Positions 9,801 through 18,380 are shown, counted from the stretch's first letter. The stretch is 64,000 bases of DNA from Erysipelotrichales bacterium (GCA_910576345.1 CAJTIT010000008.1:1-64000), one strand, 5' to 3'. Notes: generated by a model from the sequence alone, not told the origin. Numbers and translations: made by a program.

Positions 9801-10562
9801 ATGAATAAAATATATTGGGACAAAGATAAAATCTCAATCATAACAGACCAAATTGCCTCTGTCCCACATAAGCATTGGACAATGCAGTTATTTTTAAGCA
9901 TAAAAAAAAATATAGAGATAGGTGTAGAAGATAATAAAATTTCATGTAGATGTATTGTTATAAACCGTAACATATTACATAGTTTTTCAACAGGCAACAA
10001 CATGTATTTTACTATGATAATTGAGCCAACTTCAAGTTTAGCCATGGAATTGGCAGAACGAATGGGAGGAAAGAAGTATTATATTTTTAATAATCAAGAT
10101 ATTGAATACATCCAAAATTTATTATTTTGCCTTATTGATAGCGATGGACGGAGAGAATATAGAGAGTTTATGATACAACTATATAAGTTCTTAGGGGTAA
10201 AGGAGCAAGCTAAAATATATGATGATAGAGTTAAGAATTTGTTATACGAAATAGAACGGCGCAATTGCGATACACATTCGATTGCTTCTTTTGCTGATAA
10301 AGTGGCGTTGTCAGAAAGCCGACTGTCGCACTTATTTAAGGAACAGGTCGGAATGCCCTTAAAAAGCTATATTCAGTTTCATCGCATGAAAAGAGCCTTT
10401 TTAGCATTATTGAATGGTAAAAGTATTACGGAATCGGCAATGACATTTGGTTTTGATACACCCTCACATTTTGCAACGGTTACAAAAAAGATGATGGGAA
10501 TGTCTGCGAGTATTTCTGTGAAGAATAGCGTTTTTTTGAAAGTTACAGAAGAAGCGGACTGA
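9801..10562 (+). CDS. AraC-family transcriptional regulator
   Basis: 253 residues. The C-terminal part (about 155-245) holds two helix-turn-helices of the AraC/XylS type: IASFADKVALSESRLSHLFK with LKSYIQFHRMKRA, then ESAMTFGFDTPSHFATVTKK. The N-terminal 150 residues are a sensor region without a recognised ligand. The start is supported by GGGAGG 8 bases upstream. The next frame begins 33 bases downstream with AGGAGG, so the regulator likely led an operon of a transglutaminase-like protein and neighbours, now broken. It seems intact among decayed neighbours. Confidence 0.85.
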   Translation: MNKIYWDKDKISIITDQIASVPHKHWTMQLFLSIKKNIEIGVEDNKISCRCIVINRNILHSFSTGNNMYFTMIIEPTSSLAMELAERMGGKKYYIFNNQDIEYIQNLLFCLIDSDGRREYREFMIQLYKFLGVKEQAKIYDDRVKNLLYEIERRNCDTHSIASFADKVALSESRLSHLFKEQVGMPLKSYIQFHRMKRAFLALLNGKSITESAMTFGFDTPSHFATVTKKMMGMSASISVKNSVFLKVTEEAD

Positions 10563-10595
10563 TATAATTAAACCAAACAGATAGGAGGTTTAATT

Positions 10596-11336
10596 ATGGA
10601 TATGCAATTTCTTGAAGAAACCAATATGCTGAATTATCAGTCCGTTGGCATACAGAAACTCATCAACGAAAAGCGATGGGGAGAGTTGAGTGAATATGAA
10701 TAAATCAAAGCTGTTTATGGATTTGTGCAAAATGAAATACCTTTGGGCTATAACCGTAACGATACATTAACTGCAGAACAGGTATTAACGGACGGATACG
10801 GACAGTGCAATACGAGAGCAACACTGTTAATGGCATTGCTAAGAGGTGTAAATATTCCGTGCCGTATACATGGCTTTGAAGTATCAAAAGATTTTCAGCA
10901 TGGAGCAACCACAGGTATCATTGCGGCGCTTGCACCTGATAAAATTGTATATATTTGGGCAGAAGTTTATTATAAAGGTCAATGGCTTGCTTTAGAAGGA
11001 GTTATTACAGACAATCAATATCTTGAAGCCGTTAAAGCAAAATACTCTCATGTTCAAGACGAATTTATGAAATTTGCCATTGCGACAAAAGACTTTCAAA
11101 AAATTTCCGTTGATTGGAATGAAAACAACACTTATATTCAGAGTGCTGCTATTGTGTCCGATTTGGGCGTTTCCCCAAATCCCGATAAGTTTTTTGAACA
11201 TTATACACAACATTGGTGTAAAATGAAAGACTTTATGTATGTTCATTTCGGAAGAAAAATTACGAATTACAATGTTGGTAAAATGAGGAAATGCCATATA
11301 AAATCAACGGATACATTGTCCTGTCTGCAAAAATAA
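10596..11336 (+). pseudogene. Transglutaminase-like protein with premature stop
   Basis: ATG 10596 with AGGAGG upstream; after 35 codons (ending LSEYE) an in-frame TAA at 10701 interrupts the gene. The reading frame then stays open to 11336. The body matches the transglutaminase/arylamine fold: GYGQCNTRATLLMALLR holds the catalytic Cys. The later block IWAEVYYKGQWLALEG corresponds to the His region, but the expected His before the Trp is not seen. The Asp is likely in the block after it. The 3' end also shifts out of frame into a KTR-type remnant. Cytoplasmic, function unknown even in intact homologues. The stop could be tested by resequencing. Confidence 0.7.
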
Positions 11337-11400
11337 GACAAGATTACAGAATCTTTGTCGTATCTTTTGATAAAGTTTTTGAATATGGGAGGGACAAACA
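11285..11400 (+). pseudogene. Remnant of a cysteine-rich KTR protein
   Basis: In a frame different from the preceding gene, RIHCPVCKNKTRLQN can be read near 11300-11350. This is the CPxCxxKTR knuckle of the small cysteine-rich KTR family, of which an intact copy lies at 32355-32528. The second Cys pair is not readable without further frame changes. Confidence 0.5.
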
Positions 11401-11412
11401 TCCATAAAGAGA

Positions 11413-11839
11413 ATGCAGGCGATAAAAGAAATGCTTTTATTCATTCAGTGTGCAGTGTATTGTTACCTTTTTACATTCTTAATTCTACTGGCACAATATA
11501 AAGAACATATCAATATAATTATATCTTATCCGCCTAAGATTAGACAAAGAGTGGAAGAAGTACCACAACACAAAGGAATGATTAAGCAAAGAAAAAAGCT
11601 CATGCAGTCAAAAAAAATATTCGGGTTAATATTTTTTGTTGTGAATATCTATGGTTTGATTGTTTTAGATTGCGGGTTTTCTGTCATAGTAAGAAGTTGA
11701 GAATATCTGGACAGAAGATATGGAAACAGAATATAAAGATTATATGTTCCATGCGAGAGGTACTTATATTTGAATTGTTTTAGGGTTGGTAACAGCATTG
11801 TTATCGGGATGCATAATACATTTTAGTTTTGCAGTATAA
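11413..11839 (+). pseudogene. Broken two-to-three-helix membrane protein
   Basis: The first frame (11413-11700) gives a hydrophobic segment (residues 8-27), a basic loop with PPKIRQRVEEVPQ and a second hydrophobic segment near 70-92. After a frame change the sequence continues EDMETEYKDYMFHARG, a TGA, and IVLGLVTALLSGCIIHF to TAA at 11839. The third frame piece supplies the missing last helix, so this is one gene with a frameshift and a nonsense codon. I do not recognise the family; it sits in a cargo operon of an old element. Confidence 0.55.
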
Positions 11840-11906
11840 AATTACCATTTGTCAGGATGTTGCATAAAGTGAAAAATCTGAATTTCATAAGGAGAGGATT
11901 AGGATA

Positions 11907-12578
11907 ATGGTTAAAGAAGTAAAATGGACAAAATATTTATGGCTGAGTTTACTTTCATTTGGAGCATTTATGCTTGAATATCTGTCAATATTTGCATTTG
12001 AAGTTATAATTCTGCATGTAGACATACAGAATTATACAATGCAGCAAAGAAGTATTCATTGTATGATAATGGCTATTATGTGGGCGTTTTTCATTGGTAT
12101 TCTCCTGCTTTTTTCAAGGAAGCATTATCATTTTCCGGAAAGGGGAAGCAAAAGGGATAAGATTTCCTTTAAAAGTTGGATCGTAACGCTTGCTTGTTTC
12201 ATTGGCTGCAAAATTATGACTTTCATTGATTGGCATACGTTAAAGATTATCGGAGAAACACAGGGTAAAACTGTATTCCAATTTTGCGCGCAATATTTAT
12301 ACTATATATTTGAAGTGCTGCTTGTTCTTCTAATCATAATATACGGGCAAAAAGCGATTGAAGCTCTGTTGAAAAAAGAAAGTTCAATTCCTTTTGGCGG
12401 TATTATATTGGCTATGACATGGGGAGCGTTTCATTTTGTATCAAGAGGGGTAGGTCTTGAAATATGGAATGGAATATCTACTATGATGTTTTCTGTTCTT
12501 AGCGGTATAATGTATCTAAGATTAAATAGGAAATGCTTGTATAGCTATCTTTTTATTGCTTTAGGTTATTTATTATAA
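11907..12578 (+). CDS. Membrane protein, possible CPBP-type protease relative
   Basis: 223 residues with about six hydrophobic segments (near 12-32, 50-70, 90-110, 125-150, 165-185, 190-222). The stretch MTWGAFHFVSRG (about 171-182) resembles the second CPBP/Abi motif (WGxxH). The first motif (EExxxR) is not seen, although KKESS lies where it might be. It may therefore be a catalytically dead or divergent member. GGAGAGG upstream supports the start. It is followed 32 bases later by the Lnt-like gene on the same strand, suggesting one transcript. Confidence 0.55.
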   Translation: MVKEVKWTKYLWLSLLSFGAFMLEYLSIFAFEVIILHVDIQNYTMQQRSIHCMIMAIMWAFFIGILLLFSRKHYHFPERGSKRDKISFKSWIVTLACFIGCKIMTFIDWHTLKIIGETQGKTVFQFCAQYLYYIFEVLLVLLIIIYGQKAIEALLKKESSIPFGGIILAMTWGAFHFVSRGVGLEIWNGISTMMFSVLSGIMYLRLNRKCLYSYLFIALGYLL

Positions 12579-12610
12579 CCCTCATTTATCGAGGAACAGG
12601 AGTGTGAAGT

Positions 12611-14095
12611 ATGAAAAATTATTCAGAAAATAAATCTTTTGCGTTTTTTATAATATTAAGCTTTTTAGTTTATATAATGTCCAATGGAGAATGGTGTATC
12701 CCGATTTTTGCGTGGATTTATCCAATTTTGTTTTTGTGTATGATTTATCTTAATCGTACTCGAAAAGTCTACCTTATAATTAGTTCAATATATGCCATTG
12801 GTTTTATTGTTCAGTTTTGGAGAGCCATTGGAATGGATATAAAGATATGTATACTGGTATCAATTTTATTATCTTTTCTGAAAGTTTTACCATATATCTA
12901 CTGGTCGAAATCAAAAATGAGATTTCAAGATACTGTTTTTTTTGCAAGTCTAATGGTATCAATAGAGTATATCATTTATCTGATATACCCTATATTGGGA
13001 GGGTTGTCTGACGCTTATACACAATACCAAAATCTATACCTGTTACAAATTGTAACGGTAACAGGAATTTACGGAATCACCTTTTTCATGTATTGGACGG
13101 CGGCAATGGTTATTTGGATTTGGAACAATAAAAGCAAAAAGGAATACATCAGAAAATATATCATCGTTTACGGTTCTGTAATTGGATTGGTATTTGTCTA
13201 TGGAGTTGTTATGTTTCATTTTGTAGGAAATTCAGATAAAAGTGTCAGGATCGCCGGAGTAACCGTTCCGATTTCAGAGCTGTTAAATAATGATGAAGAT
13301 GTATATTCTACATTTTATACCAATACATTTACTGATGAAAATATTACAAATGCAAGGAGTAAACTATCATCAGTAGCTGATGAACTTTTCCTAAAAACAG
13401 AGTTGGAAGCACAAGCAGGTGCAAAGATTGTTTTTTGGTCTGAACTGAATGGAGCGGTTCTAAAACAAGATGAAGAAATGCTTCTGCAACGAGCGTCGGA
13501 TATGGCAAAACAAGAAGAAATCTATTTGATTGTTTCATTACTGGTGAAAACCCCTTACGAGGACTTAAAGGAAAATAAAACGGTAGCATTTAATCCACAA
13601 GGAGAACTTATATCAGAATATTTTAAGCATGGACGTTCAATCGGAGAATTGTGCCAAAAAGGAGATGGAATACTAAAAAGTTTTGATACGGAATATGGTA
13701 GAATTGCGCCGTTTATATGTTCTGATATGGCATTTTTGTCTAAAATACAGCAGGCAGGTAAAGATAACGTAGATATACTAATTGTTCCGGCTTCGGATTG
13801 GAAAGAAATGACATTGTTAGCTTCAAAAACAGCGATTGTGCGCGGGGTTGAAAATGGAAGCAATATAATCAGACATACTAATAACGGAATGTCGATTGTT
13901 TCAGATTTTAGAGGTAGTGTGCTGGCACAGACCGATTACTTTCAGTCTGATACAAAGACATTATCTGCACAGGTTATCACGAAAGGGCGATTTACTCTTT
14001 ATTCGTATATGGGAAATCTATTTGTATATCTGTGTAATTTATATTTGTTAGAAAGTTTCATGTTTCCAAAAATTAAACGACTAATTAAGAAGTAG
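12611..14095 (+). CDS. Apolipoprotein N-acyltransferase-like protein (membrane region plus carbon-nitrogen hydrolase domain)
   Basis: 494 residues. N-terminal half (about 10-205) has six hydrophobic helices; C-terminal half (about 215-465) is a nitrilase/CN-hydrolase domain, and a last helix follows (about 465-485). The expected catalytic triad is visible: Glu in IVFWSELNG, Lys in YFKHGRS and Cys in FICSDMA. This layout is that of Lnt, which N-acylates lipoproteins at the outer membrane leaflet. Canonical Lnt is typical of Gram-negatives and actinobacteria, so an Lnt-like protein in a mobile cargo region of a Bacillota is noteworthy. Acceptor and donor are unknown. AGGAG precedes the ATG. Confidence 0.8.
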   Translation: MKNYSENKSFAFFIILSFLVYIMSNGEWCIPIFAWIYPILFLCMIYLNRTRKVYLIISSIYAIGFIVQFWRAIGMDIKICILVSILLSFLKVLPYIYWSKSKMRFQDTVFFASLMVSIEYIIYLIYPILGGLSDAYTQYQNLYLLQIVTVTGIYGITFFMYWTAAMVIWIWNNKSKKEYIRKYIIVYGSVIGLVFVYGVVMFHFVGNSDKSVRIAGVTVPISELLNNDEDVYSTFYTNTFTDENITNARSKLSSVADELFLKTELEAQAGAKIVFWSELNGAVLKQDEEMLLQRASDMAKQEEIYLIVSLLVKTPYEDLKENKTVAFNPQGELISEYFKHGRSIGELCQKGDGILKSFDTEYGRIAPFICSDMAFLSKIQQAGKDNVDILIVPASDWKEMTLLASKTAIVRGVENGSNIIRHTNNGMSIVSDFRGSVLAQTDYFQSDTKTLSAQVITKGRFTLYSYMGNLFVYLCNLYLLESFMFPKIKRLIKK

Positions 14096-14133
14096 TTAAA
14101 TTCCCGTTTATCGTTCTAATAAAAACTTAAAAC

Positions 14134-14170
14134 AAGGCGGCGGAGCAGATGTTGACAATCCCGCCGCCTT
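14134..14170. terminator. Strong GC-rich hairpin between convergent genes
   Basis: A perfect 10-bp inverted repeat (AAGGCGGCGG / CCGCCGCCTT) with a 17-nt loop lies just beyond the Lnt-like gene and before the convergent FMN-binding operon. The T-tract is weak (minus strand TTGTTTT), so terminator function is likely but not certain. Confidence 0.5.
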
Positions 14171-14175
14171 ACCTG

Positions 14176-14290
14176 TTATCGCTCCATATCTCGATTTCTG
14201 TGGGGCTGTTGTTCCTGCTGTTCCTGCCGCAAGATACTGTAAACGCTCTTTTTGATTTTCTATGTTTCTTTCACTTCCTCTTTCAATGCA
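14176..14290 (-). pseudogene. C-terminal scrap of a mobile-element protein
   Basis: The minus strand reads SVYSILRQEQQEQQPHRNRD then MER and a stop at 14176, with a TAG a few codons upstream. Gln/Arg-rich tails like this end relaxase or antirestriction-type proteins of Tn1549-like elements. Too short to name. Confidence 0.25.
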
Positions 14291-14341
14291 AGATTATGCA
14301 CCTCATAGAACGATGGATGGTTTACAGTTACTTTTGAAATG

Positions 14342-14746
14342 TTATCGCCCATTTTTTAGGGCATTTTCAACAGCCTTTTTGATAACGGTGCTTGAATTTG
14401 TTGCGCCCGATATTGCGTCTACGTTTATTTTCTGTTCATCAACTATTTTGTTAGTTATGGCTTCTGCGGCTTTTCCACGTTCATGCCTATGCTTCAAAAT
14501 GTTAATATTTGTGATTTCTCCATTTTGCACGGTAACTTCCACTTTGGCATATATAAAATTCACATCATATTCACCAATATAAACTCCATCGTAAATATCC
14601 GAAATATTTATTTCTTCAAATGTGGTTTCCTTTACTGCCTGTTTATAATCTGCAACACTTTTAAGATAAAGGATTCCCCAAACTAAGCCAATAAGTACAA
14701 GGAGCATAACAGCAAATAAAACTACTTTCTTTTTAGACATTCTCAT
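14342..14746 (-). CDS. FMN-binding domain protein, membrane anchored
   Basis: 134 residues. One N-terminal TM helix (about 8-27) followed by an extracytoplasmic FMN-binding domain with the DAISGATNSS block (about 110-119). That block has the D-x-x-S/T-G-A-T signature in which ApbE can covalently attach FMN, as in RnfG/NqrC and extracellular electron-transfer proteins. The start is chosen at ATG 14746 because it overlaps the stop of the upstream flavoprotein as ATGA; ATG 14755 is possible but poorly spaced from AAAGGTG. Third gene of a tetR-led operon; may accept electrons from the neighbouring flavoprotein (inference). Confidence 0.8.
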   Translation of the reverse strand: MRMSKKKVVLFAVMLLVLIGLVWGILYLKSVADYKQAVKETTFEEINISDIYDGVYIGEYDVNFIYAKVEVTVQNGEITNINILKHRHERGKAAEAITNKIVDEQKINVDAISGATNSSTVIKKAVENALKNGR

Positions 14747-15312
14747 TTCATACACCTTTCAATTTTTTTGATTGTTTGTTTTGGTAACTCTTTTTTACTC
14801 GCTGTACCCGCACATACAATTTTGCCTATCGGTTTCATTCCCGCTGTCTTAAAGAACTCGTCCATACAGCGGATTGCCCTTCTGCTTTGTCCCAATATCC
14901 ACGAAAAAGGAAAAGGCGTGTTGCAGGAAGTTAAAAGCATATATTTCTTGCCCTTTAAACGTGGCTTAGGAAAAGTGCTTGTTTCCTCCATAGCCGTTCC
15001 CAATAATCGGTCAAATAGATTTTTAACAGGAGCAGGCACATTTGCCCAATAGACAGGAGTTGCAAGCAAAACCGTTTGGCATTTCTGTAAACACATTACA
15101 ATTTCCTGTATATCGTCCTTTTGGATACAAGTGTGCGTATTCATGCAAGCCCTACAACCCATACAGTAAGAAAGATTTTTTTCGTATAGGTCAATCTTCG
15201 TTACGGTAAAGCCCATTTCTTCGGCTCTATGAATTGCATAATTTAGCATAGTTGCGGTCGTTCCGTTTGTATGAGGGCTTCCCAAAATAGCTAGCAATCG
15301 TTTTTCATTCAT
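14743..15312 (-). CDS. Flavodoxin-like / NADPH-dependent FMN reductase family protein with Cys cluster
   Basis: 189 residues. ILGSPHTNGTTATM (about 8-21) is the phosphate-binding loop of the FMN reductase/iron-sulfur flavoprotein family. The segment CMGCRACMNTHTC (about 46-58) offers four Cys suited to an Fe-S cluster. A further flavin-contact loop is LATPVYWANVPAPVKN. The start is the ATG at 15312, 7 bases after AAGGAGG, which itself lies in the end of tetR. Cytoplasmic redox protein using FMN; the physiological electron acceptor is unknown. The adjacent FMN-binding gene suggests the two act together. Confidence 0.85.
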   Translation of the reverse strand: MNEKRLLAILGSPHTNGTTATMLNYAIHRAEEMGFTVTKIDLYEKNLSYCMGCRACMNTHTCIQKDDIQEIVMCLQKCQTVLLATPVYWANVPAPVKNLFDRLLGTAMEETSTFPKPRLKGKKYMLLTSCNTPFPFSWILGQSRRAIRCMDEFFKTAGMKPIGKIVCAGTASKKELPKQTIKKIERCMK

Positions 15313-15314
15313 AC

Positions 15315-15953
15315 TCATTCCTCCTTGTCTGCAATAGAGCAATACAGCATATGAAAGCCATACTCTAAGAACTGAATTTTTGATAATCCCATTACCTTTT
15401 TTATATATTCTTCTTTATTTGCTGCAAACTGAATAAGTCCAGACAGCATACCCCAAAAATTAAAAATAGTAGGCATGATTTTCAGATTACCTCGTAAATC
15501 GCCTTTATCTATGCCAAAGATTAAAAATTCCTTTATCTTTTCGTTTATTTCTTCCCCTATTTGATAAGTTTCTTTTTCTTCAGGAAGATAGTCATGGCTC
15601 TCAAAATCAATATTAATTTTATCTAATACCATTTTAAAGTAGAATGGAAATTCTTCTTGGTACTGAACTAACCCACGGCAAATGAACTTGTACTGTTCTT
15701 TTGTGGTTTCTTGTTGTTCCAGTGCAGAAACAATGTAACCGTAAAGTTTTTTCATGCTATTCAGCACTAAGATACCAACAATTTCCTCTTTGTTCTCAAA
15801 ATACACATATAAAGTCGCTTTGCTATATCCGGCTGCTTTTGCTATATCGTCCATAGATGTTGCTGCAATGCCTTTATTCATGAACAATACTGACGCAGCG
15901 GAAGCAATTTTTTCTCGATGTACACCTCTGGGCTCTTTTTTTCTTCGTGCCAT
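15315..15953 (-). CDS. TetR-family repressor of its own redox operon
   Basis: 212 residues. The N-terminal HTH (about 15-60) reads IASAASVLFMNKGIAATSMD, then DIAKAAGYSKATLYVYFENK, classic TetR. The C-terminal part is the variable ligand/dimer domain. The ATG at 15953 is preferred over upstream in-frame codons because TAGGAGGAAGG lies directly before it; the upstream in-frame codons lie inside the operator. It precedes the flavoprotein and FMN-binding genes with coupled starts. The 37-bp palindrome over the promoter shows it is probably autoregulated. The inducer is not deducible. Confidence 0.9.
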   Translation of the reverse strand: MARRKKEPRGVHREKIASAASVLFMNKGIAATSMDDIAKAAGYSKATLYVYFENKEEIVGILVLNSMKKLYGYIVSALEQQETTKEQYKFICRGLVQYQEEFPFYFKMVLDKINIDFESHDYLPEEKETYQIGEEINEKIKEFLIFGIDKGDLRGNLKIMPTIFNFWGMLSGLIQFAANKEEYIKKVMGLSKIQFLEYGFHMLYCSIADKEE

Positions 15954-15959
15954 TGCCTT

Positions 15960-16014
15960 CCTCCTATAATTAAACTCATAGTTCAATTATAGGAGGTTTT
16001 AGGAACAATGTCAA
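15960..16014 (-). promoter_or_regulatory. Consensus promoter overlapped by a TetR operator palindrome
   Basis: Minus strand TTGACA (16014-16009), exactly 17 bp, TATAAT (15991-15986). Positions 15960-15996 form a 37-bp inverted repeat with 17-bp arms (CCTCCTATAATTAAACT and its complement with one mismatch) that covers the -10 box and the ribosome site of tetR. Confidence 0.9.
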
Positions 16015-16430
16015 CTTTTATCCGGGAAAAAGCATTTTAAAAAATGTATGTATGTATGAATAAGTGAGTGAGAGGAATTCCATAATCTGTTATGCACATT
16101 TCCACAATACTTGTCTTTTGGTCTTTAGCGTTTTTGGTTTGAAACAGTGTAATACCGTTGGTCTATCTCTTGTTTTTGTCTGCTCGCTTCTTTACTGTAT
16201 ATGAGCTTTAGGATTGGAAATGTCATTATTGCCATCATCGTATATCTTATTCAAAACTAAATAACATATGACCAAGAAAAAAACGGTGATTGCTCAATCA
16301 AATGATCACCAATTATTTTTTCCATCCAAATCATATGGTACCAACGTTCCCACCATACAGTGATTTAAGCTCATCGTTATGGGCTTTTTTTCATTTTTTG
16401 TTACTCATCCTTTACGCAAGTGCCTGTTTT

Positions 16431-16721
16431 TTAGAAATATTCTCTGTCTCTCTTTTTGAAACACTTCAAATTCTTTATTCTTTTTTCACGTTCCAAATCA
16501 CGAATATTGACAAACTGTCCGTAAACTCGTTCAACCATATCCGTACTCTTATGACCCAAAAACAGTGCCACATCCTCTATTTTCATTCCCCGCTTCAAAA
16601 GATTGACGGTTGCCGAGTGACGCATGCCATGTAATGTGATATTTCGCTTATACCCATGAATAACTTCACAGTTATCCTCTATACCTGTTATCCAATATGT
16701 AATAATAGAGAACTGCTCTTT
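16431..16721 (-). pseudogene. C-terminal catalytic fragment of a tyrosine recombinase
   Basis: Open from a stop at 16722-16724 down to 16431, without its own start. It shows the catalytic block HGMRHSATVNLLKRG, the GHKS box and the nucleophile Tyr in VERVYGQF, ending in a Lys/Arg-rich tail. The N-terminal and core-binding domains are missing. It is the rest of an integrase that once inserted here. No attachment site could be recognised beside it. Confidence 0.75.
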
Positions 16722-16770
16722 TTATTTGTTTTGTTATAGCGTATAATTATGGTATAAGAGGGTGTTTAGG

Positions 16771-17684
16771 ATGATAAAAGAGTTGTTGAAAAACAGAAAA
16801 GTACAATTAGGGATTACCGGTGTTGTTCTTGTAGCTGCTATAGGTGGTGGCTATGCTATTTATGAATCAAACAAAGTGAACATTGACTACACACTAAACA
16901 GTCATGTTGTAGAATACGGCGAGGATCAAATTAAAATTGATTGGTTGAAGCAAAGTACAACAAATGGCAATAAGGTAACAGTCGCAAAATTTGATACAAA
17001 AAAATTGGTGAAACAGACGTAGTATTTACCGTCTGTCTTGATGACACTTGCAAAGAGTTTTCGCAAAAGCTGGAGATCAAGGACACAAAAAGTCCTGTGA
17101 TTGAGTTGAAAAAAGAAAAGATTGAAATTACAGAGGGAGATAAGTTTGATCCTGTAAGTAATATTGCAAGTGTAAAAGATGTGATTGACGGCGAAATCAA
17201 AAAAAGCGATGATAAGAAACTAACAAAAAACGGCTATCTGATTGACAGCAATGTTGATACAAAGAAAGCAGGAGGTTACAAAGTGAAAATCATTGCTTAT
17301 GACGTAAACGGAAACAAAACGGAAAAAGAATATGCTGTTACGGTTAAGGAAAAACCAGAGGAACCAAAGCCGAGCCAAAACCAGACACAACAGCAGTCAC
17401 CACAGACAAACTATACACCGCCCACTACTTCACAAAATCAAGGAAGTACAAAACCGACTACAAACAATAAACCGTCTAACAATCAGCAAACACAAACTTG
17501 TGTAGCAAACGGACGATGGCGTTCGACTGGTAATAGTGGAGTGGCTTTTTACACAATAGAGGAAGCTGATGCATGGGCAGAAGCAAATATTGATTGGGAT
17601 AAATATTGTTATTCAGTAATCACTGTACATGACATCTGTGGTAATCAAGGCTGGTCTATAAGTTTTACAGCATATGATGACTAA
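16771..17684 (+). pseudogene. Membrane-anchored Ig-like domain protein split by a frameshift
   Basis: The first frame from ATG 16771 encodes a short cytoplasmic tail, a TM helix (about 12-30) and an extracytoplasmic beta domain up to FDTKK. It then stops at 17020. Dropping one base in frame at the A7 tract near 16997-17003 restores a continuous reading (IGETDVVFTVCLDDTC and onwards) into the second frame. There, an Ig-like/DUF5011-type domain (VIELKKEKIEITEG ... KEYAVTVKEK), a Pro/Thr/Gln-rich linker and a C-terminal domain with several Cys lead to TGA/TAA at 17684. Full length would be about 303 residues. The slip in a homopolymer could be decay, phase variation or a base-calling error. Confidence 0.7.
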
Positions 17685-17769
17685 TAAATATACTTTATTA
17701 TTAGTCTATTATACTCTACAACTATATAAGATGAAAAGTATAAGCTAGCTATATATCAATAATTCAAAA

Positions 17770-17796
17770 GGAACTCTACATAGGGTTTCTTTTTTA
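17770..17796 (+). terminator. Intrinsic terminator after the Ig-like gene
   Basis: A 7-bp stem (GGAACTC with GGGTTTC, two G-U pairs) and a 6-nt loop, followed by six T. Confidence 0.6.
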
Positions 17797-17853
17797 TATA
17801 GATTAAGACTAAGGAGGAATGAACATTGAAAAAACTAAAAAAACATATTGAAC

Positions 17854-17884
17854 AAGGTAAGTAATTCATTTCTTACCTTTTTTC
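17854..17884 (+). terminator. Terminator overlapping a 12-codon frame
   Basis: Stem AAGGTAAG / CTTACCTT with a 10-nt loop and six T. Its left arm contains the end of a tiny frame starting at TTG 17826 behind AAGGAGGA (reads MKKLKKHIEQGK). This may be a truncated gene start or a leader; no downstream gene is left to regulate. Confidence 0.5.
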
Positions 17885-17967
17885 TTTGTGCGACAAGCTT
17901 ATTCACTAATGACCCAACTATAAAAGCATGATTTAAACGAAACATTTCTATAACCAAATAGAAAAAA

Positions 17968-17996
17968 TTGATTTTTTTCAAAAAAATGCTTATAAT
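17968..17996 (+). promoter_or_regulatory. Promoter for a short transcript
   Basis: TTGATT, 17 bp, TATAAT. Transcription would start near 18003 and run into the terminator at 18028-18058, giving an RNA of only about 55 bases with no gene. See the toxin-like frame on the opposite strand. Confidence 0.5.
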
Positions 17997-18027
17997 AAGG
18001 ATGGTGAAATGGTAAGTAGGCCAACAG

Positions 18028-18058
18028 AAAAGGAGTGAACGGCAATTCACTCCTTTTT
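18028..18058. terminator. Bidirectional terminator between short convergent transcripts
   Basis: 11-bp perfect stem (AAAGGAGTGAA / TTCACTCCTTT) with a 6-nt loop; T-tracts on both strands. It would stop the plus-strand short RNA and a minus-strand transcript arriving from 18190. Confidence 0.75.
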
Positions 18059-18079
18059 ATCGTAAATTATAGGCGATGC

Positions 18080-18190
18080 TTACACTACTTTCTGAGTTCT
18101 CTTATGTAGAAAATCAATGTAACTAATGCAACTACTTCCAATAACATTAGCAAAGTTGGTAAGTACGCCCAAGAATTTACGTTCTGCCAT
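18080..18190 (-). CDS. Candidate type I toxin-like small peptide locus (uncertain frame)
   Basis: Two overlapping minus-strand frames are open. From ATG 18190 a 36-residue peptide (MAERKFLGVLTNFANVIGSS...) ends at 18080. In another frame, a hydrophobic stretch with a charged tail (MLLEVVALVTLIFYIRELRK) ends at 18085 and is open upstream to about 18200 without a normal start codon. The second looks like the small membrane toxins of type I systems. 5' and 3' parts of such an mRNA can pair (CGTAAAT near the start with ATTTACG after the stop). A convergent short RNA and a shared terminator add to the picture. Coding remains unproven; it may be a relic. Confidence 0.3.
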   Translation of the reverse strand: MAERKFLGVLTNFANVIGSSCISYIDFLHKRTQKVV

Positions 18191-18380
18191 GTTATACCTA
18201 CTTATCGGTGGTTTTCAAACGAGGTGGCATAAGCCTTATCTCCAATGGCTCCTATATTATACTTCATCCTGCATATTTTTTCAGTGCTTCATATTATGAA
18301 AACAATTAAATAAGAAATGCCAATTCATAAATGTTTAGCACTGAATTTACATTTTTATAAATTATACGCAAAACTTACAT

